DNA of 64,000 bases from assembly GCF_002127325.2 (NCBI RefSeq), contig NC_035444.2, positions 79,109,392 to 79,173,391 on the forward strand. Direction: 5' to 3'. Shown piece after piece: positions 9,831 to 21,173 of this stretch (its first letter is position 1; each line of letters begins with the position of its first letter). This DNA comes from Helianthus annuus. Taxonomy: Eukaryota > Streptophyta > Magnoliopsida > Asterales > Asteraceae. Both the position numbers and the translations under genes were made by a program. A model generated the notes under the pieces. It did no database searches, was not told where the DNA came from, and saw only the letters and a program-made list of their open reading frames with translations.

Positions 9831-12750
9831 TGTCACACCCTCGAATTACCACCTAGGGAGTGTCCCTGTCAGGCGTGTGACCACTAGCAATGAGCCACTA
9901 ATTACATTGAATCATAAGTTTAAAATAAAGTTCCTTCAATAATAATAATAAAAATCCCAATCATAAGTTATTCCAAAACCACATGTTCAGCGGAAGCATC
10001 GATGTATCCTAAAGTAAATACTAATTAAACATGACAAATAAGTGTTTAACCAATAATCCCATCAGTATGACCATGACCACTCAAGCCGCTCCAAACAGCA
10101 AGTTCCACATCCAATAAATCTAACGACCTGCGAGCATGTAACAAGTGTATCAGACAAAGCTGGCGAGTTCACAGTTTTAGAAAACGTTTGTTACCAGTTG
10201 TATGTAAAACAGTTCATTAACCAATGCAAGTAATATTGTTAATATCTCAATTCCGAACAATGACGGCTCCTGAAATACACGACTGCCCTTCCCACGTACT
10301 CCTATCTAGTACTGGGCCAGACTGGGTCATTAGTTCACCTCCGTCCTCTACAGGCACGGGGTGAGGGTGCCAAACCTAAGTAGCGCTACTAACTAATACC
10401 CGATGAGGGACTTACAAAAGATGATAGGTGAGAATATTAACCAATATACTCGTTTTTACCCAAAGACTCATCCCCCCCATGGAATACCCACTGACTGTCC
10501 CCAACCACTGGGACGCATGCTCGAATGTAGTGAACTCACCTTTGGTTTGCTCGGTAGATTAAGCTACTCGTTTAACAGAAGTGGTCAACCCAGCCCTACC
10601 GTGGTTACCAGAGTTAGTCAGTCACAAGAACACACATCTATGTACTTGCATAATTTACTAATAAGTAGCACGTATGATATAACGCAGATCATAGCAAGCG
10701 ATTAGATGTAATGGAAATACCAATTCATGTCACAACATATCACAAGTGGTTCAATTTACATTCAAGTACATTCGTTAATTGTAACAAGTGCCGGTGCATC
10801 ATAAATTAGCAAGTCATGTCCATGTAATCATTTAACAGATAACTGGGCCATGTTCGCATCAATCCAACAAGTCCAACTAGTTACTCGTTATTGTGCCACT
10901 CTATCTCTGACCCAATCTATCTAACGCATGACTGGCCCGAAAGGTTAACCCTTGGAACTCGGCCCAAATGCACCGGTTAACATACAACCCAACCGAACAG
11001 GGTGGTCCCGGCCCCTTGTAACGGAGTCCAGTTCCGGACGGGGCCCAAACACTTAACGGCTCGAAGCCAAGTGCGGCCTCCACTAGATAAGGCCCATTCT
11101 TTTCTGTTTGTCCCTTTTTGACCAACAGGAACAACCTTCAAGACTCAAATTACACAATTCCATACCATAAGATTTATGAAGTTAGACATTTATGCATGCT
11201 CAAACTTTCACGAAAACTAGCACCTACTTTATCAGACCATACGTTTTCATGTGCAGGTTCTCAATTATTTCATGTTCACTAACTTTATTATTACACATAC
11301 AATCCCAACAATTTCAATATATCAATCAAGAACCATACTGTATAATCTATAAACTTAACACGTCATGCACAAGCAATATATGATACTAACTCATATTACA
11401 CAAAACTCATAACAATCAAACCAATCACAATAATGTGCGACTCAAACAAGTTAACCGTCCATCCAAGATCACATACTTATGTTTCTAGCACACTTATTCA
11501 AAATCAGTTCGTGGCCCATCCCAAGTTGCCCAGCCCAGCTGCAATTTAAAACCCCCTTCCTAATATGAGCCCAATTTATTCCAGGTCCAACCAGTGATGT
11601 TTTTAGCTACGAGGCCCAGCACCAACAGGAGGTGTGCGGCCCAACTTACTTACCCAACCCAGTCAGTTTTTCTCTCCGACGAATGCGAAACACCCATGTG
11701 TTTCGTCGATAATGATGTTTGGCGAATACGCACATGTTTCGTCAAAGCCATACATGACGAAACATCTATAAGTTCCGTCAAGGTTAACGTAGCCTACAAA
11801 CTCTACTGATTCATCCCATCCTTCTTATTTACATCAGATCCATCCAAAGCAAGTGTACTTAAAATCCGTACATCATGTAACACATCTATAAATAATTTAT
11901 AATGCAATGTCAGCGGTTATAACAAGAGCCTAACCCTAATTAACGAGAGTACTGGAAGATTCATTGGTTACCAATTTATATTGCAAACATCTCTAAAATC
12001 ATACGATCCTAATCTTCGATTAATGAGAGCACTAGCAACTTATATCAAATCTAAAATATACATGCAAGACATTACAAGTGACACACAAACAAACCATCAC
12101 ATGCCCACTGTCAAATCCCATGCAAACATGAATATAATGGCCGACAATAAAGAAGTGATTCTTATCCAATTCGGCTGCACTTCCAAGACATGTCATGTGT
12201 AATGTTATAGGGTATTGAGCCAACAAAGATAAAGCAAGTAATGATATTACTAACCTAGACGTGGAATTCGAGATGAGTAATCGGTCAAAAGTGTGTATGA
12301 AGTTCCGGGTAAAGGCTGCCGTCGACTTCAAGAAATGGTGATAGGATTTTAGGGTTTGACTAATTGTAACTCTTCGTATAACATGTGAATATATCAACAG
12401 GAAATCGGGCCACACATGGGCCGGAAGCCCATCTCGGTGAAACATCAATGGGCTACGAAACTCCCAAAGTTTCGTCGACTAATCGGGATGACGAAACACA
12501 AATGCTTTATCAAGTTCGAGTTTACATCAGAGTGTCTAGTGCTTCGACAAGTGTGAGAGTGCAAAGGTTATGTCCATCATTAGTTAATGAGTTTATAAAA
12601 TCTTACTTCAATTCATTAATCATAAGACCACATAATGACAAAATAAACATATAACAAACGGGCATCCGATACAATGCAACGAATTATAAAACACAGTTGT
12701 GAAAAAAAAGCAAGGTGTTGGATAGGACCTTAAAATATTGAGTTGTCACA
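9831..12750 (-). mobile_element. Solo LTR, reverse strand, same family as the LARD at 21174-29665
   Basis: On the minus strand it starts TGTGACAACTC (12750) and ends GGGTGTGACA (9831). A perfect 5-bp target duplication tatac flanks it (9826-9830, 12751-12755). No primer binding site or polypurine tract adjoins it, so it is a solo LTR, the expected product of LTR-LTR recombination. Several blocks match the LARD LTR: the cctagggagtgtccctg end, the tagcgctactaactaatac block, and the actgactgtccc-aaccac block. GTTTCGTC/GACGAAAC half-sites occur in both orientations at 11685-11770 and 12446-12500. Short open frames inside it are not genes. Confidence 0.85.
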
Positions 12751-12755
12751 TATAC

Positions 12756-14030
12756 TATAAACATTTTAACCAAACGACACATTTTAGAAACAAAACTTTT
12801 ACAAGGTATAACAACTCTGAACCGACACTCTCCCGAATATTTTCCGACACCCTAATATATTTTAAAATATCCCAATATGTCCCAAAGTACACCCCATATG
12901 TGAAAACGGGCCCCGAATACCTTAAATATTATTAAATTTAATTAAAAATCTGATTTTTGGATTGAGGCGGGCCGCGTAAACCCCACCCCAATACTTACGC
13001 GGGCCGCGACATAGTGAAACCTGGCACGACCATGGGCCGTCAACTGGCCCTACACCCGGCAGACCTATAAGCTGATCCGGACAAGCTACGCGGTTGACCA
13101 GCGTTGACGCGGGCCGCGTAGCCCTTTGTCTTCATTTACGCGGGCCGCATAGAACCCGAAGTGAAGCACTATATATAGAGGCCATCGGATCTTCAGTTGA
13201 ATTCGTTCAAAAACGTTTTCTTTCTCTCAAATCTAAAGTGTAGGCATTATACACGGGTATAATACCCCCCCCCCTAACGAAGTTCTGCTCTGTTGTAAGT
13301 ATTATAACCCCTGGATACGTATTAGATATGTTGCCCGATTGATCTAGGGTTCCGTAACGGCTGTCGTGGTTCTGCTTGACGTAGTCATTGGAATGCCGTC
13401 TCGGGGCGGGTATTACTAATGTTAAGATGGGTTATTATACTAACACGTGTGCATTTGTGTAAATTATAGATTGTCACCAGGAAACCCTAAAGGATAATCT
13501 AAGACAGCAATGTGAGTTGATCCGCTTTTTGTAAACTTTTATTTAACTGTTTTTACAAAACCCCATACGATTAATTGTATATTAAACAGTTATTGAGTAT
13601 TTATAAGAATACAATTATCATGAGTATGTTGGGGTTTTGCATACAAAATTTTTACCACTTGGTCAAGGAGTAACATTTCCACAAGTCGGGTCTGACAGTA
13701 CCATGGATGTTAATTGATATAACTTGGAAACAAATGTAATTGCGAGATCACCCTCAATGCTGTACAATGGTTTTTATTTAAACTTGATTAAACTGAAATA
13801 GATGTTTTTATTAAATAAAATAGGATTTATTCCTACAAAAATGTGTGTATTGCAAACTTGGGTTTTATCCCATGTGATTAATGTTATGAAAATGTGGTAT
13901 TTTACTCTGATCAAATATTTCCTAACTACAGTCCTGATGAAAATTCCGCCAAATTAGACAAACACGGGATACCGCCGAAACAGGCTCGCGGCCGCCCGTT
14001 CCCAGGAATTAGGGATCGGGGGCTGCGACA
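12756..14030 (+). mobile_element. 5' LTR (3' part) of the decayed gypsy element
   Basis: Ends gggggctgcgaca at 14030, and a primer binding site follows five bases later. It carries four copies of a GCGGGCCGCG palindrome (about 12967-12976, 12999-13010, 13107-13118, 13138-13149) upstream of the TATA box at 13170. A poly-C tract lies at 13266-13275. The left end of the LTR is not resolved, because the flank also continues the 9.2-9.8 kb array. Confidence 0.6.
13170..13178 (+). promoter_or_regulatory. TATA box of the gypsy 5' LTR
   Basis: TATATATAG about 20 bp after the last GCGGGCCGC palindrome. Confidence 0.55.
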
Positions 14031-14035
14031 GAAGG

Positions 14036-14053
14036 TGGTATCAGAGCTAAGAC
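14036..14053 (+). promoter_or_regulatory. Primer binding site, tRNA-Met type
   Basis: TGGTATCAGAGCTAAGAC is the usual initiator-Met tRNA complement of plant gypsy and copia elements. It starts five bases after the LTR end. Confidence 0.8.
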
Positions 14054-14179
14054 ACTGATTCAGCCACAGAAGTGTTCTGCTGACATCAAAATTTAAAGTG
14101 TTAGGAAATAAATTATGGAAATACGTGCATAGTTGTATTTTATTATTATGTGTTGTTTGACTATTTGTTAGTTTACAGT

Positions 14180-14890
14180 ATGAGCGACCAAGGACCATCT
14201 GACGCGTATCGTCAATTGTCTGGTTCGCCTAGAAGCGAAGGCACCTCCTCTTCTCAGCCTGCCCTCTCAGGGTACTCTGCTGATACGAAAGAAGGAATCT
14301 TCGTATTTAAGGCTCAGTCAGAAGAGCCATTTCCTCAGAAAAAGAGGGGATGGTTCAGTCGAGGGGCACACGAGTGTAGAAAGCGTATGAAAAAGTTACA
14401 AGAACAGAGAGTACTAGCCGCAACCAAAAGAGAAACCGATGCCTATGCCCAGGATATAATAAATAGGGGCATAGCCAACATCCACATCCTAGCAACCACT
14501 GCAGCTGACCCTAACTTGGAACAAATAATAGCACCCCAACCATAACTACCAACCCCTGACTAACCCATGAAGATAGAAAATCTCGAAAATCAAGTAGAAA
14601 TGCATGACTTCAATCCAGAAAAAATACCTAGGGTACCAGCACCAAACCCCCTAGACCCAAATTACGACCCCTGGTGGGACGACAATAGGGACTATGTGCA
14701 ACGTCACCCGATACATGAAGACATGCCCATGCCAAACATAGGAGCCTACCAGGTTTGGATCCTTTAGATCCCTATTACCACAATGAATACATTAGGGATA
14801 TTTTAAAAGATCCTTACCGATTCCAGGCCCCTACACCCCCATATCAAGAACCTTTAACCCAGATTCCAAACCCAGTCCTAGAACCTGCAC
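14180..14890 (+). pseudogene. Upstream ORF of the gypsy element, frameshifted
   Basis: An ATG at 14180, preceded by gtttacag, opens a 122-codon frame ending at 14545. A second frame (14567-14767) and a third (to about 14895) continue a Pro/Asp-rich, tryptophan-containing protein. The first part is Ser-rich, then basic (KKRGWFSRG and RKRMKKLQEQ). It sits between the primer binding site and gag, where some plant gypsy elements carry an extra ORF. I recognise no domain. The fragments look like one protein broken by stops or shifts, but that is inference. Confidence 0.4.
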
Positions 14891-14895
14891 CCCAA

Positions 14896-15315
14896 TGAGT
14901 GCAGACAATGTACAAGAACTTAGGACATTTGGTGAGGAAATTTTAGAGAGTAGTGAACGAATGCGATAGGTGGGAGAGCGACTCGTCTGGAAGTACGACG
15001 AGCGCAATATGGATTTTTGGATGAATCCATATCCGTAGAGGTGATGGTAAAACGGTAGTAGTAATAATAATAATATAATAAAATAAATAATAAAATAAAA
15101 TAAAATATGTGTGTACGGATGCCTACTACTATTAGTGTAATTTTATTTCAGTTGGTATTGTAATTTTAATTTCAGTACTGGTGTGTATAAATGCATACTA
15201 TATGAATAGAGTAAGTCGCAATGATCGACACTTTTGGCTAAATTGCGTGTCATGTGATTGACTATATTAAGTATTATTTTGTGATATTAATACGGGGTAA
15301 CTGTTTAAAATTCAG
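14896..15315 (+). other. Non-coding spacer before gag
   Basis: AT-rich, with a run of taataataat/aataaaataaaa at 15058-15105. It has several pyrimidine-rich stretches ending in CAG (about 15150, 15172 and 15315), the last directly before the gag ATG. This would suit a spliced or leader-type arrangement. Nothing else is seen. Confidence 0.35.
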
Positions 15316-16518
15316 ATGGCCGACGAAGGAAATCAAGAAAATCTGAATAACGATAACCGGAGTAACATTAACTTGGTTAATGAAAATCCAAGCATCAATA
15401 ACAATGGAAACCAAGTGGATAATAGTGCTATCCAACACATAGTAGCACAAGGAATCATAGATGCAATGCCATTTATTATTCAAACGGTTCAAGAAGCGAA
15501 TAATAAAAGTAAACATAGTAGTAAGCGACCAATTGAACCAGAACACAGCGTAAACAATGGACCCGTACTTCAAATGCCCATTTCCAAAAGAAGAAGAGCC
15601 ATGCCTTATGGTTGTTCTTACAAAGAATTCTAGTCCTGCAAACCAACATAATTCTCAGCCAATGAAGGACCCATTGCAGCCCTACGCTAGATAGAGAAGA
15701 CTGAGGCTGTTTTAAAAATAAGCAAGTGTGCTGAAGAAGACAAGATAATGTTTGCTTCTAATTTATTTAAAAACTCAGCCTTAGAATGGTGGAACACTAT
15801 CCTCCAGTCAAAAGGAAGTGATAGGGTATACAACATGGAATGGGAGGAATTTAAAAATATGGTAGAAAGGAAATTCTGCCCTCCCAATGAAAAGGAACAA
15901 ATAACAAATAAGTTTCTGAACCTTAGGATAACCGGGGTAGATAGTAAGGTTTATACTACCACATTCTTTGAATATGCTAGAATAGTACGAACCCTTGCAT
16001 CACCTGAACCAGTGTTAATCTTCCGTTACATCTGGGGATTAATCGGGGAAATTAGGCATGTAGTCAAGGCAGCTAGACCTCAAACTATAGAAGAAGCTGT
16101 AGAACTAGCCAACGCCTTGACAGATGAATTATGCCGTACTAGAGAGGAAGACCAGAGGAGAAACCTAACCCAAAGGCTTACCCAAGAATTCCATTATAGG
16201 AATTTCAATTGTAGGAATATGGGTTCTACCTTTGCACCATTCTGCAAGGTCTGCAAGAAAAAGCATTCAGGAAAATGCTCCTCTCTTTGCAAATTCTGCA
16301 AGATGCCCGGACACAAGGAAGAAGATTGCAGGAGAAAATCCAGTAATGGACTATGCTTAAACTGTGGAGAAAAGGGCCATATCAAGCCAAACTGTCCGAA
16401 ATTGGCTCCAACTGCAAACAACAGGAACACTAAAAATGCTAGAGCATTCGTTCTGACTGCAGATGAAGCCAAGATGATTCCAGACGTGATAGCTGGTACG
16501 TTTTTAGTTAACTTCTAA
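15316..16518 (+). pseudogene. gag: Gypsy gag with two zinc knuckles, three in-frame stops
   Basis: One frame runs from ATG 15316 to the stop at 16516, broken only by stops at 15631 (TAG), 15649 (TAA) and 15688 (TAG). All three fit C-to-T or G-to-A changes of Gln or Trp codons. After 15750 the retrotransposon gag core is clear (NSALEWWNTI, then VERKFCPP). Two CCHC knuckles follow: CKFCKMPGHKEEDC near 16288-16329 and CLNCGEKGHIKPNC near 16354-16395. The frame then runs into the start of the protease (GTFLVN) and stops. Gag would form the particle and bind RNA. The protein is typical of chromovirus-like gypsy elements, and the copy is dead. Confidence 0.8.
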
Positions 16519-16604
16519 ATCAGTCATTAACTAAACTACCCCAAGTTTTATTAATACTTCGTTTTGCAAACTTCTAAATCAGTCATTAACTAAACTACCC
16601 CAAG
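16511..16604 (+). repeat. 35-bp direct duplication at the protease active site
   Basis: The block starting acttctaaatcagtcatt occurs at 16511-16545 and again at about 16569-16604. The second copy is in its proper place (it encodes LLNQSLTKLPQ). The first stands where the catalytic D-(S/T)-G of the protease should follow GTFLVN. Confidence 0.75.
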
Positions 16605-18326
16605 AATTTCTAGTAGAGACAGCTAATGGAGAAACTGTTAGGATTTCTGAAATCCTGCAGGGAGCAAGAATAGAGTTTTTAAACCAAAAGTTTATGGCAA
16701 ACCTTTACCCAATGAATCTGGCAGGATTTGATGTCGTTTTAGGAATGGATTGGTTAATAGCCAATAAAGCCAGTATTTTATGTGATCAAAAGTCAATTCA
16801 AGTAAATTCACCAAAAGGTAAAACAATCACCATTAAAGGAGATAAACCATCTAGATCAACGAAATTCATCTCTGTGATTAAAACTGCAAGTTATATAAGA
16901 AAAGGGTCTATAGTATATTTGATTTCTATAATCACTAACACTAAAGGAAAAGAACTAAAGGACATTCTAGTAGTGTCTCAGTTTTCAGATGTATTTCCAG
17001 AAGAATTACCAGGACTACCACCAAACAGAGAAGTTGAAATCAGAATTCACCTACTACCTGGAACAACACCAATTTCCAAAGCACCTTACCGTTTGGCACT
17101 CGCAGAAATGCAGGAACTGAAGAAACAATTATATGAATTGCTAGAAAAGGATTCATACAGCCAAGTTCATCGCCATGGGGAGCGCCGATTTTATTCGTTA
17201 AAAAGAAGGACGGATCGATGCGTATGTGCATTGATTACCGTGAATTGAACAAGGTCACAATTAAGAATCGGTACCCATTACCAAGAATCGATGATCTGTT
17301 CGATCAATTACAAGGAGCTCGATTTTTCTCTAAAATCAATTTAAGGTCAGCATATCATCAATTAAAGGTACAGGAAGAGGATATTCCTAAGACCGCCTTT
17401 AGAACAAGGTATGGCCATTATGAATTTACTGTCATGCCATTTGGTTTAACCAATGCCCCAGCCGCATTTATGGACATGATGAACTGAATATGTAAGCCAT
17501 ATTTGGATAAATTCATAATTGTCTTCATAGATGATATTCTAATTTACTCCAAAATATAAAGAGGATCATGCAAAGCATTTGCACACACTTCTAAGTCTAT
17601 TAAGAAAGGAAAAGCTTTATGCTAAGTTTTCAAAGTGCGAGTTTTGGTTAGAACAAGTACAGTTTCTTGGACATTTAGTTAATCATGAAGGAATTCATGT
17701 GGATCCAACAAAGATCGAGGTGATTACTAAATGGAAAACCCCTGAATCACCAACCGAGGTTAGAAGTTTCTTAGGACTGGCCGGTTATTATAGAAGATTT
17801 ATTCGAGATTTCTCTAGAATAGTCATTCCTTTAACTAAGTTAACCTGTAAATCAATTAAGTTTGAATGGGGATCAAAACAAGAAGAAGCATTTAGAATTC
17901 TTAAGCAAAGATTAACCTATACACCCATACTAGCATTACCAGAAGGAACTGAAGACTTTGTAGTCTATTGTGATGCTTCCAAATTAGGTTATCGATGTGT
18001 ATTAATGCAACGTCAAAAGGTTATAGCATATGCATCTAGGCAACTTAAGAGTCATGAAGAGAATTACTCAACCCATGATCTAGAATTAGGAGCAATAATT
18101 TTTGCTCTTAAGATTTGGAGACATTATCTTTATGGTAGCAAGTTTACCATATTCACTGATCATAAAAGTTTAAGGTATGTTTTTGGGCAAAAAGAGTTGA
18201 ATATGAGACAAAGACGTTGGATGGAGATGCTTAGTGATTATGACTGTGATATCCAGTATCATGATGGAAAGGCAAATGTAGTGGCTGATGCTTTAAGCTG
18301 AAAATATCATGAAAAGCCAAAAAGGG
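16519..18326 (+). pseudogene. pol: Gypsy pol: protease, reverse transcriptase, RNase H (broken, 3' truncated)
   Basis: The protease body (VVLGMDWL near 16736) lacks its active site. Reverse transcriptase is readable in three frames. A one-base loss near 17150 shifts the frame before a [13 protein letters not shown] motif; then come CIDYRELNK (from about 17224), MPFGLTNAP, a stop at 17485, and the catalytic FIDDIL at 17524-17541. A second shift comes near 17560. RNase H shows [24 protein letters not shown] and VADALS, with a stop at 18299. Integrase is absent, because an Athila-family element begins at 18327. The stop at 17485 is MN(R)ICK with CGA changed to TGA. The enzyme would copy element RNA to DNA in the particle; this copy cannot. 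Confidence 0.85.
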
Positions 18327-20067
18327 TGATGTGCACAAAATGCAACATATAAATTACATCAATTATGGCATAAAACTAACCCTTTTTTAGGACTAATGTT
18401 GGAAAAAGTGTTTTTGTCTTCCTTTTGTATTTTCAGGATTAAATGAGCTCAAATGAACAAAAGAAGCAAAAAGGCAGCTAAATCTAACATAAATACAAGA
18501 AAAGGAACAAACGTGGCATGCCTGGCCTCCCGACAGCATCTTCCGAAGCAAAACAAGAAAACAGAAGGCTGAACACGCCCCGTGTCAGAAAGCACGGGGG
18601 CGTGCCCAAGTATCAACAGAAAAGACAAAGCCGTAGAAGCTTCTATCACCCACCACGAGGGCGTGCCCAGCGGACACGGGGTCGTGGTTAACTCTAAGAT
18701 TCGTAAAATCTAAGGAAATCTTGATAGTACAGATACGCTTTTGCACACGGGGGCGTGGTCAACTAATGCAGACAAACTACAATTAATGAAGAAAGAGAAG
18801 GAGGATGGACACGGGGCCGTGCCCAGCGGACACGGGGCCGTGCCCAAGCTACTGTTCAAGCTATAAATAGTGGTGCTTGGCTCATTTGCAAACAATCCCT
18901 TGGCACACCACCTCTCTCACACTTCACCCACCACCCACCACCCACCACCATCACAACACCATCATCCACCACCATCATCCATTGTCCATCATAGAGTGTG
19001 TGAGTCGTCTTGGGATCCAAGATTGATCGTAAGAGTTCTTGATAATCAAAGGCCATGTTTGCCTAAGTCTCTTACATCACTTGGTGAAGACAAGTGTTTA
19101 GTGTAATACTTTTTATTTTTAATCTTTTCGCACTTTTTATTTGGTTATGTATTAATGACTTTAATAACGAGTTTCTTATGTTGAAGGTGATTCTTCCTTA
19201 TCGTTTGTCCGTGGTGTCTTGGCATTATTTTACTGTCTATATATAAAAAAAATTTCACCATTCATATCTCCACGGTCTATATGGAGATATGTTGGCTACC
19301 TGGTTGGGGGTTAAGAGAACGGTTTGGTAAGAGTCTTGCCATTGTTCAGTGTATAGATCCTGCAAAGGACCTGGGTCAAATTTAGTAGGACCTCCTTCAA
19401 TACCCACCGGTATTGGATGGCGGGGGTCCAAACTCTTTGATCCCCTCATAAGTAAACTACTATTAAAACTTTAACCCGGCTACTTAGTACTGTATCCCTG
19501 CTGACTCAGACTACTTAGCCGAGGGTAACGTCACCTTCAAAAGAGGGGCCTACCACATTATGCATTAATAACTTAATTAATTATCTTTCAATAATCCGAC
19601 CCTTTAGGATTGTATCCTTGCTGACTCAAACTACTGGGTTGAGGGTAACGTCACCTTCAAAAGAGGGCCTACTACAATAACTAAGATAATCTCTTAAAAA
19701 GTGCAAAAGTGCGGAAATAATCAAAGGTTACACTACACCCGAGTCGGATTCAAGTGATTCATCTTGTCTATCTGTTTTTACTTTTATTTTTATTTTCAGC
19801 ATTTTAGTTAGTTTTATTTTTGTAGTTTAAAAACCTTTTTGCTAACTTTTGATTTAATTACACGTTGAGGGTAAACCGGTACTAAAAGCTCTTGTGTCCT
19901 TGGACGACCTCGGTATCTTACCAACACTATACTACTTCCACGATGGGTGCACTTGGCCATGTGTTTTGTGTTAGTAAATATCGAGTTTTATAAATTTAAA
20001 ACTTGGCTAAAAAATGTAAAAGGGCTTAAAATATACACCTAAAATATATTACACTTCACGCACATCA
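18327..20067 (+). mobile_element. 5' LTR of a truncated Athila-family element
   Basis: 1,741 bp, TGATGTGCAC...CGCACATCA. It is homologous to, but clearly diverged from, the LTRs at 47327-49018 and 57588-59279. Palindromes of the type cacggggccgtg/cacgggggcgtg lie at about 18590-18850, upstream of TATAAATAG (18862-18870). After the promoter come a CCA/CAT-rich stretch (18905-18985) and two copies of a block with gagggtaacgtcacctt (about 19480-19560 and 19610-19675). The left target duplication would be aaggg (18322-18326); the right one is lost. Confidence 0.85.
18862..18870 (+). promoter_or_regulatory. TATA box of truncated Athila-family LTR
   Basis: TATAAATAG, 12-50 bp after paired cacggggccgtg palindromes. 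Confidence 0.6.
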
Positions 20068-20073
20068 AGTTTT

Positions 20074-20091
20074 TGGCGCCATTTCCGGGGA
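20074..20091 (+). promoter_or_regulatory. Primer binding site, Athila type
   Basis: TGGCGCCATTTCCGGGGA, six bases after the LTR. Compare TGGCGCCGCTGCCGGGGA in the intact element at 57564-57582. This class is used by Athila and Tat elements. Confidence 0.75.
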
Positions 20092-20356
20092 CACAAGGAT
20101 TTTAAGAAAGTTAGGAATCAACTGCCTAATCGTTTTTTCTAATTTTTTTGTTTTTTAGGATTTTCTTAATTTTTTAGCTTCTGCAGAACTCAGCACGGGC
20201 CGTGCCCGCTGAACACGCCCCGTGCCCAAGTTTCAGTTACTGAAAACAGAACCGTAAGATCCTGACGGGTGGTAATTTCTGACACAAAAATGAGTGATAA
20301 TGATAACTTTTACTTTCGGCACTCTTATGGTACGTGGTGTCAAATATGTGGAGGCT
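20092..20356 (+). mobile_element. Athila-family leader and first codons, cut at 20357
   Basis: A leader with a cacgggccgtgcc-type palindrome (about 20195-20230) leads to an ATG at 20290. The frame starts MSDNDNFYF and reaches YGTWCQICGG, then runs into unrelated LTR sequence at about 20357. The start resembles that of the intact element (acidic/Tyr-rich, then C-x2-C), so this first ORF is a family feature. Confidence 0.55.
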
Positions 20357-21173
20357 CCCGTTACGCATTTTTCGCGTTCGGATCGGCTTATGTAACTAGT
20401 TCGCATATATTAGCCGAAACGGGTCAAACCATACTGTTTTTACCTCAAAATTCAGAATGTGTTTAAGTTACCCATATTAAACAAGCATACAAGCTTGTCG
20501 GGTCAAAACCACATTCCAAATCGGTCTTCCCTTTATCATGCGTTTGAACCGCATCTTCCTTTTGAAAACTAACCGGTCTAAGTCTAAGCTTAATTAAAGA
20601 CCCGTTAGGATTCTAATAGGTTATTTAAAAACCTTCGTCCCAGATTAGGAGCCCAGTAAAAGCTACGTGCACTTGCTGCATTTTATTTATACTTTGGTCA
20701 AGTAAATACCCTTAACTTATTTTCCCTATACGGGCTTGGGATACGGTACTATAAAAGTACCGCTTGGTCAGGTGTGTAGTCATTTGAATCGGATTGTGAT
20801 TAATGTATTTCAATACCCGTTTAATATGTATTATTGGGTGTATGGCCTTTGGGGGTTAAATGACCATGTCCCGGATATCTTTGGCATCATTCAAAGAAAT
20901 GGCCACGACCTAAGCATGGGGTGTAGGCGTACACCTGACAATTGCATATGTAAAAACTGGTAGCCCACCTAAAGGAATCAACCTTGTGGGTATTATACCT
21001 GTGGTGTGTCAGTTAATCTAGACCGACCCTACAAACCGCCCCTGATGGACGACAAATAAGTAAAACTGTATACAAGATTATTCTTAAATAATTGTCCAAA
21101 GTTATAAAAGATATTTTTGCCTAAGTGCATTCAAATCAATTTTCAAACTCTTTTCAAAATGAGTCAGTTAAGT
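20357..21173 (+). mobile_element. Fragment of chromovirus-type LTR ('LTR A'), left part
   Basis: Matches 32355-33190 in the LTR at 30014-33531, beginning at the shared cccgtta(c/t)gcattt. It breaks at 21173, where the LARD inserted, and resumes at 29671. The join to Athila sequence at 20357 lies in a short shared cccg. Confidence 0.75.
21169..21173. repeat. Target site duplication of the LARD, left
   Basis: taagt, repeated at 29666-29670. Confidence 0.9.

Noticed and set aside
12032..12448. 138-codon reverse frame
   Set aside because: Inside the solo LTR, not kept in the related LARD LTRs.
14036..14053. tRNA-like sequence
   Set aside because: Only primer binding sites complementary to tRNA ends were seen; no full tRNA gene found in the window.
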